Positions 54,579-63,337 of a stretch of DNA of 64,000 bases are shown here, piece after piece. The DNA is from Bradyrhizobium yuanmingense (lineage in GTDB: Bacteria > Pseudomonadota > Alphaproteobacteria > Rhizobiales > Xanthobacteraceae): the NCBI RefSeq assembly GCF_029167105.1, contig NZ_JARFML010000006.1:124001-188000 (forward strand). The letters are read 5' to 3'. How positions within the stretch are numbered: position 1 is the stretch's first letter; every line of letters starts with the position of its first letter. The notes under the pieces were generated by a model, which worked only from the letters and a program-made list of their open reading frames with translations, was not told the origin of the DNA and did no database searches. Position numbers and translations under genes: made by a program.

Positions 54579-54680
54579 GCCGCAGTGCGATCGGGATGGC
54601 ATTCGGTCCCGTGATGTTCCATTCTGTGGGCAAGCCTCGCAAAGAAGGCTTCACAATCAGATCCATCAGGGTAGGAAATC

Positions 54681-55769
54681 ATGAAGAGAAGAGACTTCAT
54701 CAAGGTCACAGGACTTGGCGCGGCCGGCGCCGCCACGCTCGCGGCTCCCGCGATCGCGCAGTCGATGCCGGAAATCAAATGGCGCATGCCGACGAGCTGG
54801 CCGAAATCGCTCGACACGCTGTTTGGCGGCGCCGAGATGATGTGCAAGATGGTCGCCGAGGCGACCGACAACAAATTCCAGATCCAGATCTTCGCGGCCG
54901 GCGAAATCGTGCCGGGCCTGCAGGTGCTCGACGCCGTGCAGAACGGCACCTGCGAGATCGGCCACACCGCGTCCTATTATTATTTCGGCAAGGACCCGAC
55001 CTTCACCTTCGGCTCGGCCGTGCCGTTCGGTCCCAACATGCGCATCAACCAGGCCTGGTACATGCTGGGCGGCGGCCGCGACGTGCTCAACGAGTTCTAC
55101 AAGGGCTACAACGTCATCTCGCTGCTCGCGGGCAACACCGGCTGCCAGATGGGCGGCTGGTTCAGGAAAGAGGTCAACACGCCCGACGATCTCAAAGGCA
55201 TGAAGTTCCGCATCGGCGGCTTCACCGGCCGCGTGCTTCAGAAGCTCGGCGTGGTGCCGCAGCAGCTCGCCGGCGGTGACATCTATCCGGCTCTGGAGAA
55301 GGGCACGATCGACGCCGCCGAATGGGTCGGGCCTTATGACGACGAGAAGCTCGGCTTCTACAAGATCGCGCCGCACTACTACTATCCCGGCTGGTGGGAA
55401 GGCGGTCCGATGCTGATGGCTTTCGTCAACCTCGACAAGTGGAACGCGCTGCCGAAATATTACCAGAGCGTGCTGGAGCAGGCCGGCCACTACGCCAACA
55501 ACTACATGATGGCGCGCTACGACAACGCCAATCCGCTGGCGCTGAGGAAGCTGCTGGCGGGCGGCACCAAGCTGCACGCCTTCTCACCCGCGATCATGGA
55601 TGCCTGCTACAAGGCCGCCAAGGAGCTGCACGCCGAAGTCGCTGCGACCAACCCGAACTTCAAGAAAGTGAACGACTCGCTCGCCAAGTTCACGAGCGAC
55701 GGCTATTCCTGGTTCCAGGTCGCCGAGGTCGGCTACGACATCTTCATGGCGCGGCGCTCGCAGAGCTAG
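54681..55769 (+). CDS. TRAP transporter substrate-binding protein (DctP), copy 2
   Basis: 362 residues, the same length as copy 1 and largely collinear with it without gaps. Tat signal MKRRDFIKVTGLGAAG, then [49 protein letters not shown] and the same [20 protein letters not shown]. The differences cluster in the ligand-side segments (FGSAVPFGPNMRINQAWYML against [20 protein letters not shown]), so the ligand may differ. A recent tandem duplication. Confidence 0.92.
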   Translation: MKRRDFIKVTGLGAAGAATLAAPAIAQSMPEIKWRMPTSWPKSLDTLFGGAEMMCKMVAEATDNKFQIQIFAAGEIVPGLQVLDAVQNGTCEIGHTASYYYFGKDPTFTFGSAVPFGPNMRINQAWYMLGGGRDVLNEFYKGYNVISLLAGNTGCQMGGWFRKEVNTPDDLKGMKFRIGGFTGRVLQKLGVVPQQLAGGDIYPALEKGTIDAAEWVGPYDDEKLGFYKIAPHYYYPGWWEGGPMLMAFVNLDKWNALPKYYQSVLEQAGHYANNYMMARYDNANPLALRKLLAGGTKLHAFSPAIMDACYKAAKELHAEVAATNPNFKKVNDSLAKFTSDGYSWFQVAEVGYDIFMARRSQS

Positions 55770-55791
55770 TCACGTCACGATCGGATGCAGC

Positions 55792-55820
55792 ACGCCCCGG
55801 AGCGAAGGCTCCGGGGCGTT
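55792..55820 (+). terminator. Terminator-like hairpin after TRAP binding protein 2
   Basis: A 12-base perfect stem (55792-55803 with 55808-55819) with loop GAAG. The T run after it is weak (TTGTCGTTG), so it is less certain than the terminator at 54541. Confidence 0.65.
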
Positions 55821-55858
55821 GTCGTTGCGGCATTTGGAGGTCATCAAACAAAAATTCG

Positions 55859-55915
55859 AAAACAACCCCATGCACAGTAGGCGGGTGCAGCATTATCAAT
55901 GACTTGGCGGCATGA
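55859..55915. repeat. Interspersed repeat, copy 2
   Basis: Shares 25 identical bases (55859-55883) with 11138-11162 and a weaker match to the right. It sits alone between the TRAP gene and the YunG-like gene. The rest of 55820-56033 holds no gene I can support. Confidence 0.65.
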
Positions 55916-56033
55916 CTTGGCGGCGCCACCATGAACGACTGCGAAATTACCGAATTTTTTGACCCGTCGGGCAAAACAGTGGTAGACATGCATCATCGCC
56001 CGATCCGAAATTGCGCCGCTGGACGATGGCCCG

Positions 56034-56414
56034 ATGCGCTTCGATCCTGCTGAAATTCAAAGAGCACTGCGCAAGGCATGGTCGGTCTCGACGGCCAGCC
56101 AATGGACGGCGGACAATCCCGCGGCGGGGCAGTGCAACGTTACTGCGCTGCTCATTCACGAGCTCTTCGGCGGCGACTTGCTGAAGACGCCGCTGCCGAC
56201 CGGAGACCATTTCTACAATCGGCTCGACGGCCGGAGGTACGACTTCACGGCAAGCCAGTTCGATCGGCCGATCGCTTACATGGATTTACCTGCAACTCAG
56301 ACCGACGCAGAACTGGCAGCGACAAGCGACCAGCAGGCGCAATTGAGAACCGCCTTTCGGGAGCACTGCATCCAATCAGACGCGCGGCAGCCGAGGCTTG
56401 GTCTGGGGTCCTAA
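56034..56414 (+). CDS. YunG-like protein
   Basis: 126 residues. The pattern AWSVSTASQWTADNPAAGQC, NVTALLIHELFGGDLLKT, HFYNRLDGRRYDFTASQF is that of the YunG family, small proteins of unknown enzymatic role with conserved Cys, His and Asp that suggest a protease-like or transglutaminase-like core. The start ATG at 56034 lacks a strong ribosome site. Its TAA stop is the first bases of the interspersed repeat, so the C-terminus may have been reset by the repeat. Confidence 0.7.
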   Translation: MRFDPAEIQRALRKAWSVSTASQWTADNPAAGQCNVTALLIHELFGGDLLKTPLPTGDHFYNRLDGRRYDFTASQFDRPIAYMDLPATQTDAELAATSDQQAQLRTAFREHCIQSDARQPRLGLGS

Positions 56415-56512
56415 AGCGCGATGCGATTGGGATGAATCGTCATCGCGCTTTAGGTTATTGTTTGAGCATGATCCTTTCGGAAAGCCGCTGCACTCTTTTC
56501 CGGATCATGCTC
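56411..56512. repeat. Interspersed palindromic repeat, copy 2 (inverted)
   Basis: Reverse complement of 46298-46399 with a few changes: the CTAAAGCGCGATG stem at 56411-56423 with its partner at about 56441-56453, then the GATCATGCTC end. It lies exactly between two convergent genes, and both stop codons touch or enter it. Confidence 0.85.
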
Positions 56513-56721
56513 TAGCGAACGACGCCAGCGGCGTCATCCGTGCTCGGAATGAGCCAATCGAGCCCCACCAGGCATGCTTCGATGATCACGAAGGCGGCAA
56601 GGCCGCCGAGCCAGCCAAAGAACACGACGGCAAAAGTCCCCAGCAAGAGCGCGCAAAAGAGGTCGGCAAGCACCTTGCAGATGCGGTCGCTTTGATCCTG
56701 TCCGGAATGGAAATAAGGCAT
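56512..56721 (-). CDS. Small membrane protein, unknown
   Basis: 69 residues: MPYFHSGQDQSDRICKVLAD, then two hydrophobic segments (about 20-38 and 39-57) separated by GWLGG, ending in an acidic tail. AGGAG lies five bases before the ATG at 56721, supporting a real gene. I do not recognise the family. Its TAG stop abuts the repeat at 56411-56512. The YunG-like gene converges from the other side. Confidence 0.65.
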   Translation of the reverse strand: MPYFHSGQDQSDRICKVLADLFCALLLGTFAVVFFGWLGGLAAFVIIEACLVGLDWLIPSTDDAAGVVR

Positions 56722-57083
56722 CGGGCTCCTCCAGGCGCAGCTCTGACCTCGAAATTTAGCCATAGCGCGAGGCGGCCGTCCACCCCGACGGAACCGCGAT
56801 GCATTGCAAGCGCGCAGGGGCGGTGCGCGCGACGAAGACCGCGACCAGGATCGCCTGCAGGCCGATCCAGGGCATTGCGCCCCCAGTAGATGTCCGAGCT
56901 CTTGACCTCCTTCTGCGGTCTGGACCGGATACTTCGCGGGCACCTGTGATGATGGGCTTACACCAACCTGACAAGCGGTGCGGCCACCGCACCTTTTTCG
57001 CTGGCTGCGGCGGCCGGAATGGTGGAAGAGAGCGAGGATGCCGCGGGCCCGTGCGGCGACCTCAGGTGTTCGTGGGGACTCGG
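56722..57083. other. Intergenic region with a plus-strand terminator-like hairpin
   Basis: 362 bases upstream of the response regulator with no gene I can support; the frame open upstream of the regulator lacks a family-like sequence. Positions 56977-56993 form a 7-base GC-rich stem (GGTGCGG / CCGCACC, loop CCA) followed by TTTTT. It could end read-through from the left. The regulator promoter should lie in 56999-57083. Confidence 0.5.
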
Positions 57084-57758
57084 ATGCGCCTTCTGATCGT
57101 CGAGGACAATGCCGAGCTGTCGCGGCTCGTGGCCGGCGGGCTGGCCGCAGCCGGCTATGAGAGCGACATCGTGGGCAGCGCGGCCGAGGCGCGCGAGGCG
57201 GTGAACAGCGTGAACTATGCCGCGATGATCCTCGACCTCGGCCTGCCTGATGCCGACGGCCTGTCGGTGCTGCGCGAGTTGCGTCACCAGATGGAGCCGC
57301 TGCCGGTGCTGGTGCTGACCGCGCGTGGCGGCTTGCAGGACCGCGTCACCGGCCTGCGCAGCGGCGCCGACGACTACCTGGCAAAACCGTTCGCGATGGA
57401 AGAGCTGGTGGCGCGGCTGGAGGCCATCCTGCGCCGCCCCGGGCAGTTGCTCGGCCGCTCGCTCACTCTCGCCAACCTCGTCTACGACACCGAGAGCCGG
57501 CAGATCTTCGTCGACGACCAGCCGCGGATCATCTCCGCGCGCGAAACCTCCGTGCTCGAGATCCTGCTGCGCCGGCAAGGGCGGGTGGTGCCGAAGAAGA
57601 ACGTCGAGGACCACATCTTCGGTCTCGACGGCGAGGTCGCCTCCAATGCGATCGAGGTCTACGTGTCGCGGCTGCGCAAGCAGCTGACTGAACACGGCGC
57701 CAAGGTCGTGATCCATACGATCCGTGGCGTCGGCTATCTCATGACTGAGGAGAAATAG
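57084..57758 (+). CDS. OmpR-family response regulator
   Basis: 224 residues. Receiver domain: MRLLIVEDNAELSRLV (acidic pair), the phospho-acceptor Asp in AAMILDLGLPDADG (about Asp52), LTARG and the Lys in DDYLAKPFAMEEL. The C-terminal winged helix (about 125-220) has the trans_reg_C pattern VVPKKNVEDHIFG, SNAIEVYVSRLRKQL and IHTIRGVGYLM. It resembles TctD/QseB. It is cotranscribed with the kinase one base downstream. Confidence 0.93.
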   Translation: MRLLIVEDNAELSRLVAGGLAAAGYESDIVGSAAEAREAVNSVNYAAMILDLGLPDADGLSVLRELRHQMEPLPVLVLTARGGLQDRVTGLRSGADDYLAKPFAMEELVARLEAILRRPGQLLGRSLTLANLVYDTESRQIFVDDQPRIISARETSVLEILLRRQGRVVPKKNVEDHIFGLDGEVASNAIEVYVSRLRKQLTEHGAKVVIHTIRGVGYLMTEEK

Positions 57759-57759
57759 C

Positions 57760-59148
57760 GTGCCCGCCGCGGGCCGTGCCGGAGCGCTGACCTTCAAATC
57801 GCTGATCTCGCGCATCGTGTTCCTGCACATCGTCGCGGTCGCGATGGTGGCGATCTTCCTGCCGCTGGTGCTGTTCTGGCTGCTCAACTCCGAGATCGAC
57901 CAGCTGCATCGCGATGCCATGCGCGCGCAGGCCGAGGTGCTGGCGGAGCGCATCGTCGCGCAGCCGGACGGCACGTTGACCTTCAACCTGCCCGACAGCC
58001 TCAAGGGGCTTTATTCGGACGCTTACGGCCGCTACCAGTTCGACATTCGCGATGCCGACGGCCGGTTGCTGTTCTCCTCGCACCGACGCGCAGCCGCGAC
58101 GGCGCCCTCCCGTTTCTCCGACACCGTCTCCGGCGCCAGCGTCACGCGAGACGTTGCCGGCAAGACGGTGCGCATCCAGGTTGCCGAGGATCTGGCCCAC
58201 CGGGACGTCATCATCGATGATATCGTCTCGAACTTTTTCCGGCGGGTCGGGTGGATCACCGTCCCGATCCTCCTGGTCCTGCTTGCCATCGACATCATCA
58301 TCTTCCGCCGGGCGATCGCGCCGTTGTGGAAGGCCTCTCAGGAAGCCAGCAATATCGGTCCCGCGCGCACCGACATTCGCCTGCCGACCGAGCAGATTCC
58401 GCGCGAGATCGTGCCGCTGGTCACCGCCGTGAACCAAGCGCTCGACCGCCTTGAGGCCGGCTTTCGCGTGCAGCGGCAGTTCACGGCGGATGCCGCGCAT
58501 CAATTGCGCACGCCGCTGGCGATCCTGCGCACGCGGATCGAGACGCTCGGCGACGGCGCGGAACGGCGGGCGCTCCATGCCGACATCGAGGCGATGAGCC
58601 GGATCGTCGCCCAGCTGCTGGAGATCGCCGAGCTCGACACCCTGGTGCTCGATCCCGGCGAGACCGCAGATTTGCGCGCCGTCTGTGCCGAGGTGGTCGG
58701 CTCGATCGCCCCGTTCGCGATCGCACAACGCAAGGACATCGCGCTGAAGGGCACCGAGGCGCCGGTCCTGATCCACGGCAATTCGGAGATGCTGCAGCGC
58801 GCGGTGTTCAATCTCGCCGAAAACGCCATCAAGTTCACGGCCGAGGGCACCACCGTCGAGGTAGAGGTGGGAGAAGACGGTTCAGTGCGCGTGCGCGATT
58901 CCGGCCCGGGCATCGCCGAGGGCGAGCGCGAGCTGATCTTCCAGCGCTTCTGGCGCGCCGATCGCCGGCGCAGCGACGGTGCGGGGCTGGGACTATCGAT
59001 CGTGCGCGCCGTGGCGGATGATCACGCCGCCACGGTCTCGGTGCAGAACCTGCCCGGCGGCGGTGCGGAGTTCACGCTGCGGTTTCGGCTGGCGAACAAA
59101 ACTACCTCTTTACCCTCTCCGCTTGTTGTGCAGGGCAATCGCATATGA
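57760..59148 (+). CDS. Sensor histidine kinase (TctE/QseC-like)
   Basis: 462 residues from a GTG one base after the regulator stop. Two membrane helices (about 20-45 and 160-185) bracket a periplasmic domain. Then a HAMP-like linker, HisKA with His247 in FTADAAHQLRTPLAILR, the N box NLAENAIKFTAEG, G1 VRDSGPGIAEGE and G2 DGAGLGLSIVRAVAD. The TctE-like N-terminal domain suggests sensing of a carboxylate. The nearby TRAP genes make solute uptake a possible target. Confidence 0.92.
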   Translation: MPAAGRAGALTFKSLISRIVFLHIVAVAMVAIFLPLVLFWLLNSEIDQLHRDAMRAQAEVLAERIVAQPDGTLTFNLPDSLKGLYSDAYGRYQFDIRDADGRLLFSSHRRAAATAPSRFSDTVSGASVTRDVAGKTVRIQVAEDLAHRDVIIDDIVSNFFRRVGWITVPILLVLLAIDIIIFRRAIAPLWKASQEASNIGPARTDIRLPTEQIPREIVPLVTAVNQALDRLEAGFRVQRQFTADAAHQLRTPLAILRTRIETLGDGAERRALHADIEAMSRIVAQLLEIAELDTLVLDPGETADLRAVCAEVVGSIAPFAIAQRKDIALKGTEAPVLIHGNSEMLQRAVFNLAENAIKFTAEGTTVEVEVGEDGSVRVRDSGPGIAEGERELIFQRFWRADRRRSDGAGLGLSIVRAVADDHAATVSVQNLPGGGAEFTLRFRLANKTTSLPSPLVVQGNRI

Positions 59149-59495
59149 CTTGTGGCGGCGATCTGCGCGCACGCCTCGTCCTTCGAGACGGCGCTGACGC
59201 GCCTCCTCAGGATGAGGCTAATCAGGGTCAGTGCCCGTTGAACGGCTGCCGCGCACTCCGTCCTCATCCTGAGGAGCCCGCCTAAAGCGGGCGTCTCGAA
59301 GGATGGCCGCAGCGAAAAACTTCAAATGCGTTAGTGCTGCCTTGTGGGAGAGGGTGGCGCGCCGCGTTAGCGGCGAGACGGGTGAGGGGTTCTCTCCGCG
59401 AGCCTCACCCTCAATTGAATGCGCCGAGAGAGACCCCTCATCCGGCGCTTCGCGCCACCTTCTCCTACAAGGGGAGAAGGAAGAGAGCGCGACCG
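59149..59495. repeat. Two adjacent palindromic intergenic repeats
   Basis: No gene. The first, 59177-59305, has an outer inverted pair (CGTCCTTCGAGACG with CGTCTCGAAGGATG) and an inner pair (CCTCCTCAGGATGAGG with CCTCATCCTGAGGAG). The second, about 59340-59480, pairs TTGTGGGAGAGGGTGGCG with CGCCACCTTCTCCTACAA and includes GGGTGAGGGG with CCCCTCATCC. Both look like known Bradyrhizobium-type dispersed palindromes and may form long hairpins between convergent genes. Confidence 0.75.
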
Positions 59496-60785
59496 CTATT
59501 TCAGCTTGCCGGTGGACAGGTCCATGATCATGCGCGTCGCCAGATACAGCCGCGGCACGATGCTGTCGACCTGCACATATTCGGCATCGTTGGAGTGCGC
59601 GCCGAAGGCCGACAGGCCCATGCCTTCCACCACGGCTCCTTTGGATTGAAGCGCGGCGAAAGCCGCATCGGTGCCGCCGCCGATGGCCTTCTCGTCGACC
59701 TTGAGGGATAGTCCGATCTCCCCATAGATCGTCTTGCCATGGGCAGCCACCCGGCGCGAGGCCTCGCTGGGCTCGAGCGGCGGACGGCGCACCTCGAACT
59801 TCAGCTCGACCCTGGACTCCGGCAGCAGGCGATTCCTGATCTTGTCCTGCAGCGCCTTCTGCAGCTCGTCGAAGTCGGACACCTTGAGCGCACGCGCGTC
59901 GGCCTGGGCCGTCGCCTCGGCAGGGATCACATTGCGGTTGGTGCCGGACTTTGACACCGTCCAGTTCAGCTTCAGGCCCTGCTCGGGCTTGGACAAGTCC
60001 TTCATCTGCAGCACCTGGTGCGAGAGCTCGTACAGCGCATTCACGCCGCCTTCGGGCCGAGCGCCGGCATGTGACGACCTGCCATGCACGGTGAGATAGG
60101 CCGAGCCGATGCCGCTGGTGGCGAGCCGCAGCGTGCCGTCGGTGCCGCCGCCCTCGAACGAGAACACCACGTCCTGATCCGAGGCGAGCTTGGTGATGGT
60201 GCTGCGCCAGCCGGGCGAGGAGATCTCCTCGTCGCCATTCGTGAACACCGTGAGCGTGCCGTAATCCCTGAAGTTCAGCTTCTGCAGCAATGCCACGGTA
60301 TGGAGAATGAGCGCGACGCCCTGCTTGTCGTCGGCAATGCCGAGGCCGTAGGCCTTGTCGCCATCGATGCGGAACGGCTGATCCTTCAGCATGCCCTTCA
60401 GGTATACCGTGTCCATGTGGGCAATCAGCATGATCTTCTTGGCCCCCGTGCCCTTGAACACGGCGTGCACGGCGGGCCCGATCTTTTCGGGGGTGTCGTC
60501 GAGGCGATAGATGTCGGTGGGCTGCAGGATCTCCACGGTGCCGCCGAGCTGCTTGAGCTGGCTGGCAACACGCTCGGCGATCCGGTTCAGGCCCTCGATG
60601 TCCTTGCTGCCGGATTCGATGTTGACGAGATCGCGCAGCGTGTCGAGGAGCGGCTGCTGTTCCTTTTGCGCCAGCGCATGGACGTCGGCGACCGGCTCGG
60701 CGTGCACCAGCGTTGCGGCACATGCCAGCCAGAGTGAGGCGATCAACGGGCCAAGGACCGTGGAAGCAGCGTGAGATCGGAGCAT
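59496..60785 (-). CDS. Secreted M20 family metallopeptidase (glutamate carboxypeptidase-like)
   Basis: 429 residues with a signal peptide (about 1-29, cut near VHAEP). The catalytic domain has the metal ligands in IMLIAHMDTVYLKG (His, Asp), KAYGLGIADDKQG (bridging Asp) and VFTNGDEEISSPG (catalytic Glu), and the dimerisation insert RSSHAGARPEGGVNALYEL. CPG2-like enzymes cleave C-terminal glutamate from folates or peptides in the periplasm. Followed by repeats, not in a clear operon. Confidence 0.9.
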   Translation of the reverse strand: MLRSHAASTVLGPLIASLWLACAATLVHAEPVADVHALAQKEQQPLLDTLRDLVNIESGSKDIEGLNRIAERVASQLKQLGGTVEILQPTDIYRLDDTPEKIGPAVHAVFKGTGAKKIMLIAHMDTVYLKGMLKDQPFRIDGDKAYGLGIADDKQGVALILHTVALLQKLNFRDYGTLTVFTNGDEEISSPGWRSTITKLASDQDVVFSFEGGGTDGTLRLATSGIGSAYLTVHGRSSHAGARPEGGVNALYELSHQVLQMKDLSKPEQGLKLNWTVSKSGTNRNVIPAEATAQADARALKVSDFDELQKALQDKIRNRLLPESRVELKFEVRRPPLEPSEASRRVAAHGKTIYGEIGLSLKVDEKAIGGGTDAAFAALQSKGAVVEGMGLSAFGAHSNDAEYVQVDSIVPRLYLATRMIMDLSTGKLK

Positions 60786-60903
60786 GAGCGGCCATCCATG
60801 CGGGTGGGGGACGGCCCGGTATGCCTCCGATTCCGGTGATTGTCACGCGCCCACGCGCGTCATGCGCCGCGATAGCGGAGCATGACGGCGAGCCTGGTTC
60901 CCG

Positions 60904-62559
60904 CTACTTCTGCGGTGGGCCGAGATCCAGCGGCGGCAGCTCGATCTGCGGCACCTCGATCTTGATCGTAGAGGGATCGATGTTCGTCTGCACGCCCTTG
61001 TAGTGCATCACCATCGACGGGAACGCGATCACGAGGCCGACCATGATGATCTGGATGACGACGAAGGGCACCGCACCCCAATAGATCTGGCCGGTGGTGA
61101 CGGGATCCATCCGCTTGCCGGTGACGCGATCGGTGTAACGTTCCTTCGGCGCGACCGAGCGGAGATAGAACAGCGCGAATCCGAACGGCGGGTGCATGAA
61201 CGAAGTCTGCATATTGACGCCGAGAATAACGCCGAACCAGATCAGGTCGATGCCGAGCTTCTCGGCCGCCGGTCCCAGCAGCGGGATCACGATGAAGGCC
61301 AGCTCGAAGAAGTCGAGGAAGAAGGCCAGCACGAATACGAGCGCGTTGACGAAGATCAGGAAGCCGACCTGGCCGCCCGGCAGCGAGGTCAGCAGATGCT
61401 CGACCCAGACGTGACCGTTGACCCCGTAAAAGGTGAGCGAAAAAATACGGGCGCCGACCAGGATGAACACGACGAAAGCCGACAGTTTCGCAGTCGATTC
61501 CGTGGCCTGCCGGATCAGGTCCCAGCTCAGCCGCCGCTTCGCGGCACCGAGAATGAGGGCGCCGGCGGCACCCATCGCGCCGCCTTCGGTCGGCGTCGCG
61601 ATGCCGATGAAGATCGTGCCCAGCACCAGGAAGATCAGGAACAGCGGCGGCACCATGACGAAGGTGGTCTGCTGCGCCATTTTTGAGAGGAAGCGGAAGC
61701 CGGTGAGCTTCTCGATGCCCCAATTCAGCACCGCGACGACGAAGGCGAAGATGATGCCGTAGAACATGCTGAGCACGACGTAATCGGCACCGCGAGTGGT
61801 TGAGCTGCGCATCATGAACCATCCGAACGCGCAGCTCGCAAGGAACAGGAAACCGAGCGAAACCAGGCCCCGGTCGCCGTTCTCTTCGCGGAAGCCGATG
61901 GCCTCCTTCGGCAGGCCAGGCGCGGCCTTCGGCCAGATCATGCTCACGAGGAAGGCGTAGAGGGCATAGAGGCCGGCGAGGACGAGGCCGGGGACGAAGG
62001 CACCTTCGTACATATCGCCGACGGACTTGCCGAGCTGGTCGGCCATCACGATCAGGACGAGCGAGGGCGGGATGATCTGGGCGAGCGTGCCGGAGGCGGC
62101 GATGACGCCCGAAGCCACGCTGCGATCATAGCCATAACGCAGCATGATCGGCAGCGAGATCAGGCCCATCGAGATCACGGACGCCGCGACGACGCCGGTC
62201 GTTGCAGCGAGCAGCGCGCCGACGAAGATCACGGCATAGGCGAGGCCGCCGCGGATGGTGCCGAACAGCTGGCCGATCGTGTCGAGCAGGTCCTCGGCCA
62301 TGCCCGACCGCTCCAGCACCAGTCCCATGAAGGTGAAGAAGGGGATCGCGAGCAGCGTGTCGTTGTTCATCACGCCATAGACGCGCTCCGGCAGAGCCTG
62401 GAGGAAGTCGGGATGAAACTGGCCGAGCTCGACGCCGATGATGGCGAAGAACAGGCCGACGGCGCCGAGCGAGAATGCTGCCGGATAGCCGAGCAGCAGC
62501 ATGACGACCAGCGACACGAACATGATGGGCGCCATATTGGCGATGATGAATGCGGTCAT
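60904..62559 (-). CDS. dctM: TRAP transporter large permease
   Basis: 551 residues, longer than the usual 425-430 because of an extra membrane stretch in the middle (about 210-290, GLVSLGFLFLASCAFGWFMM) and a tail. DctM motifs are LGYPAAFSLGAVGLFFAIIG, VAASVISMGLISLPIMLRYGY, GVIAASGTLAQIIPPSLVLI and GVILGVNMQTSFMHPPFGFAL. It is the ion-coupled transport subunit, 27 bases downstream of DctQ. Its binding protein is probably one or both DctP proteins at 53-56 kb. Confidence 0.93.
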   Translation of the reverse strand: MTAFIIANMAPIMFVSLVVMLLLGYPAAFSLGAVGLFFAIIGVELGQFHPDFLQALPERVYGVMNNDTLLAIPFFTFMGLVLERSGMAEDLLDTIGQLFGTIRGGLAYAVIFVGALLAATTGVVAASVISMGLISLPIMLRYGYDRSVASGVIAASGTLAQIIPPSLVLIVMADQLGKSVGDMYEGAFVPGLVLAGLYALYAFLVSMIWPKAAPGLPKEAIGFREENGDRGLVSLGFLFLASCAFGWFMMRSSTTRGADYVVLSMFYGIIFAFVVAVLNWGIEKLTGFRFLSKMAQQTTFVMVPPLFLIFLVLGTIFIGIATPTEGGAMGAAGALILGAAKRRLSWDLIRQATESTAKLSAFVVFILVGARIFSLTFYGVNGHVWVEHLLTSLPGGQVGFLIFVNALVFVLAFFLDFFELAFIVIPLLGPAAEKLGIDLIWFGVILGVNMQTSFMHPPFGFALFYLRSVAPKERYTDRVTGKRMDPVTTGQIYWGAVPFVVIQIIMVGLVIAFPSMVMHYKGVQTNIDPSTIKIEVPQIELPPLDLGPPQK

Positions 62560-62586
62560 GGATTCCCCCTACACCGTCGCCAACGG

Positions 62587-63168
62587 CTACTTCTTCTCGA
62601 TCGCTTCGACGAGATGCTCGACTTCCGCTTCCAGCGCCGACACCTGTGATTCGTGCGGGTCCGGCATCAAGCCGCGCATCACTGCAATCCGCTTGATCAG
62701 CTCGGAGATGCCTTGCACCAGCAGGAAAGCGAAGCCGATCATGATCAGGGCTTTGGCGGGCCATTGCGGCAGACCGCCGGCATTGCCGGATTGCTCGTTG
62801 ATCTGGAAGGAGCGCAGGAAGAACGGCACCCCGGTAATGATCATGACGATGCAGATCGGAGCGAGGAAGAATACGTGACCGACGACGTCGATGACGTTGC
62901 GCGCCTTCTTCGGCAGCGTGTTGTTCACGATGTCGATGCGGATGTGCTCATTGTCGAGCAGCGTCCAGGGCGAACAGAGCAGGAAGACGATGCTGAATAG
63001 CACCCATTGCAGCTCAAGCCACGAATTGGACGACGTGTCGAACGTCTTGCGGATGATCGCGTTGACTGCCGAAATGATAACGGCGAGCACGATCAGCCAC
63101 GCAATACGTTTGCCGGTCCAGCGCGTGAACGCGTCGATTCTGCTGCTCAGCTTAAGGAGCGCTTGCAA
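62587..63168 (-). CDS. dctQ: TRAP transporter small permease
   Basis: 193 residues, four hydrophobic helices, with the DctQ signature WLELQWVLFSIVFLLCSPWTL and EHIRIDIVNNTLP. I chose the TTG at 63168 because GGGGAGGA lies nine bases before it and homologues begin near SRIDAFTRWTGK; the frame is open 40 codons further up. Forms the permease with DctM. Confidence 0.88.
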   Translation of the reverse strand: MQALLKLSSRIDAFTRWTGKRIAWLIVLAVIISAVNAIIRKTFDTSSNSWLELQWVLFSIVFLLCSPWTLLDNEHIRIDIVNNTLPKKARNVIDVVGHVFFLAPICIVMIITGVPFFLRSFQINEQSGNAGGLPQWPAKALIMIGFAFLLVQGISELIKRIAVMRGLMPDPHESQVSALEAEVEHLVEAIEKK

Positions 63169-63337
63169 CGATAGGTCCTCCCCCGATTGTGCCCCGGCCG
63201 TCTTGACTGCGCCGAGATGGCGCGTGGCTTGTCTCGCCGCGCAGGCATGAGGCAGCCGCACCAAACCAGCGGGCGTGCCGCCAGTCAATCGGAAGTTTGT
63301 TGATAGTTAAGGGGAATAAGGCCGGAACCGAATGCCG

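Noticed and set aside
59218..60846. Minus-strand open frame of 542 codons
   Set aside because: Same-strand frame shadow of the M20 peptidase gene; Arg/Ala-rich and runs into intergenic palindromes.
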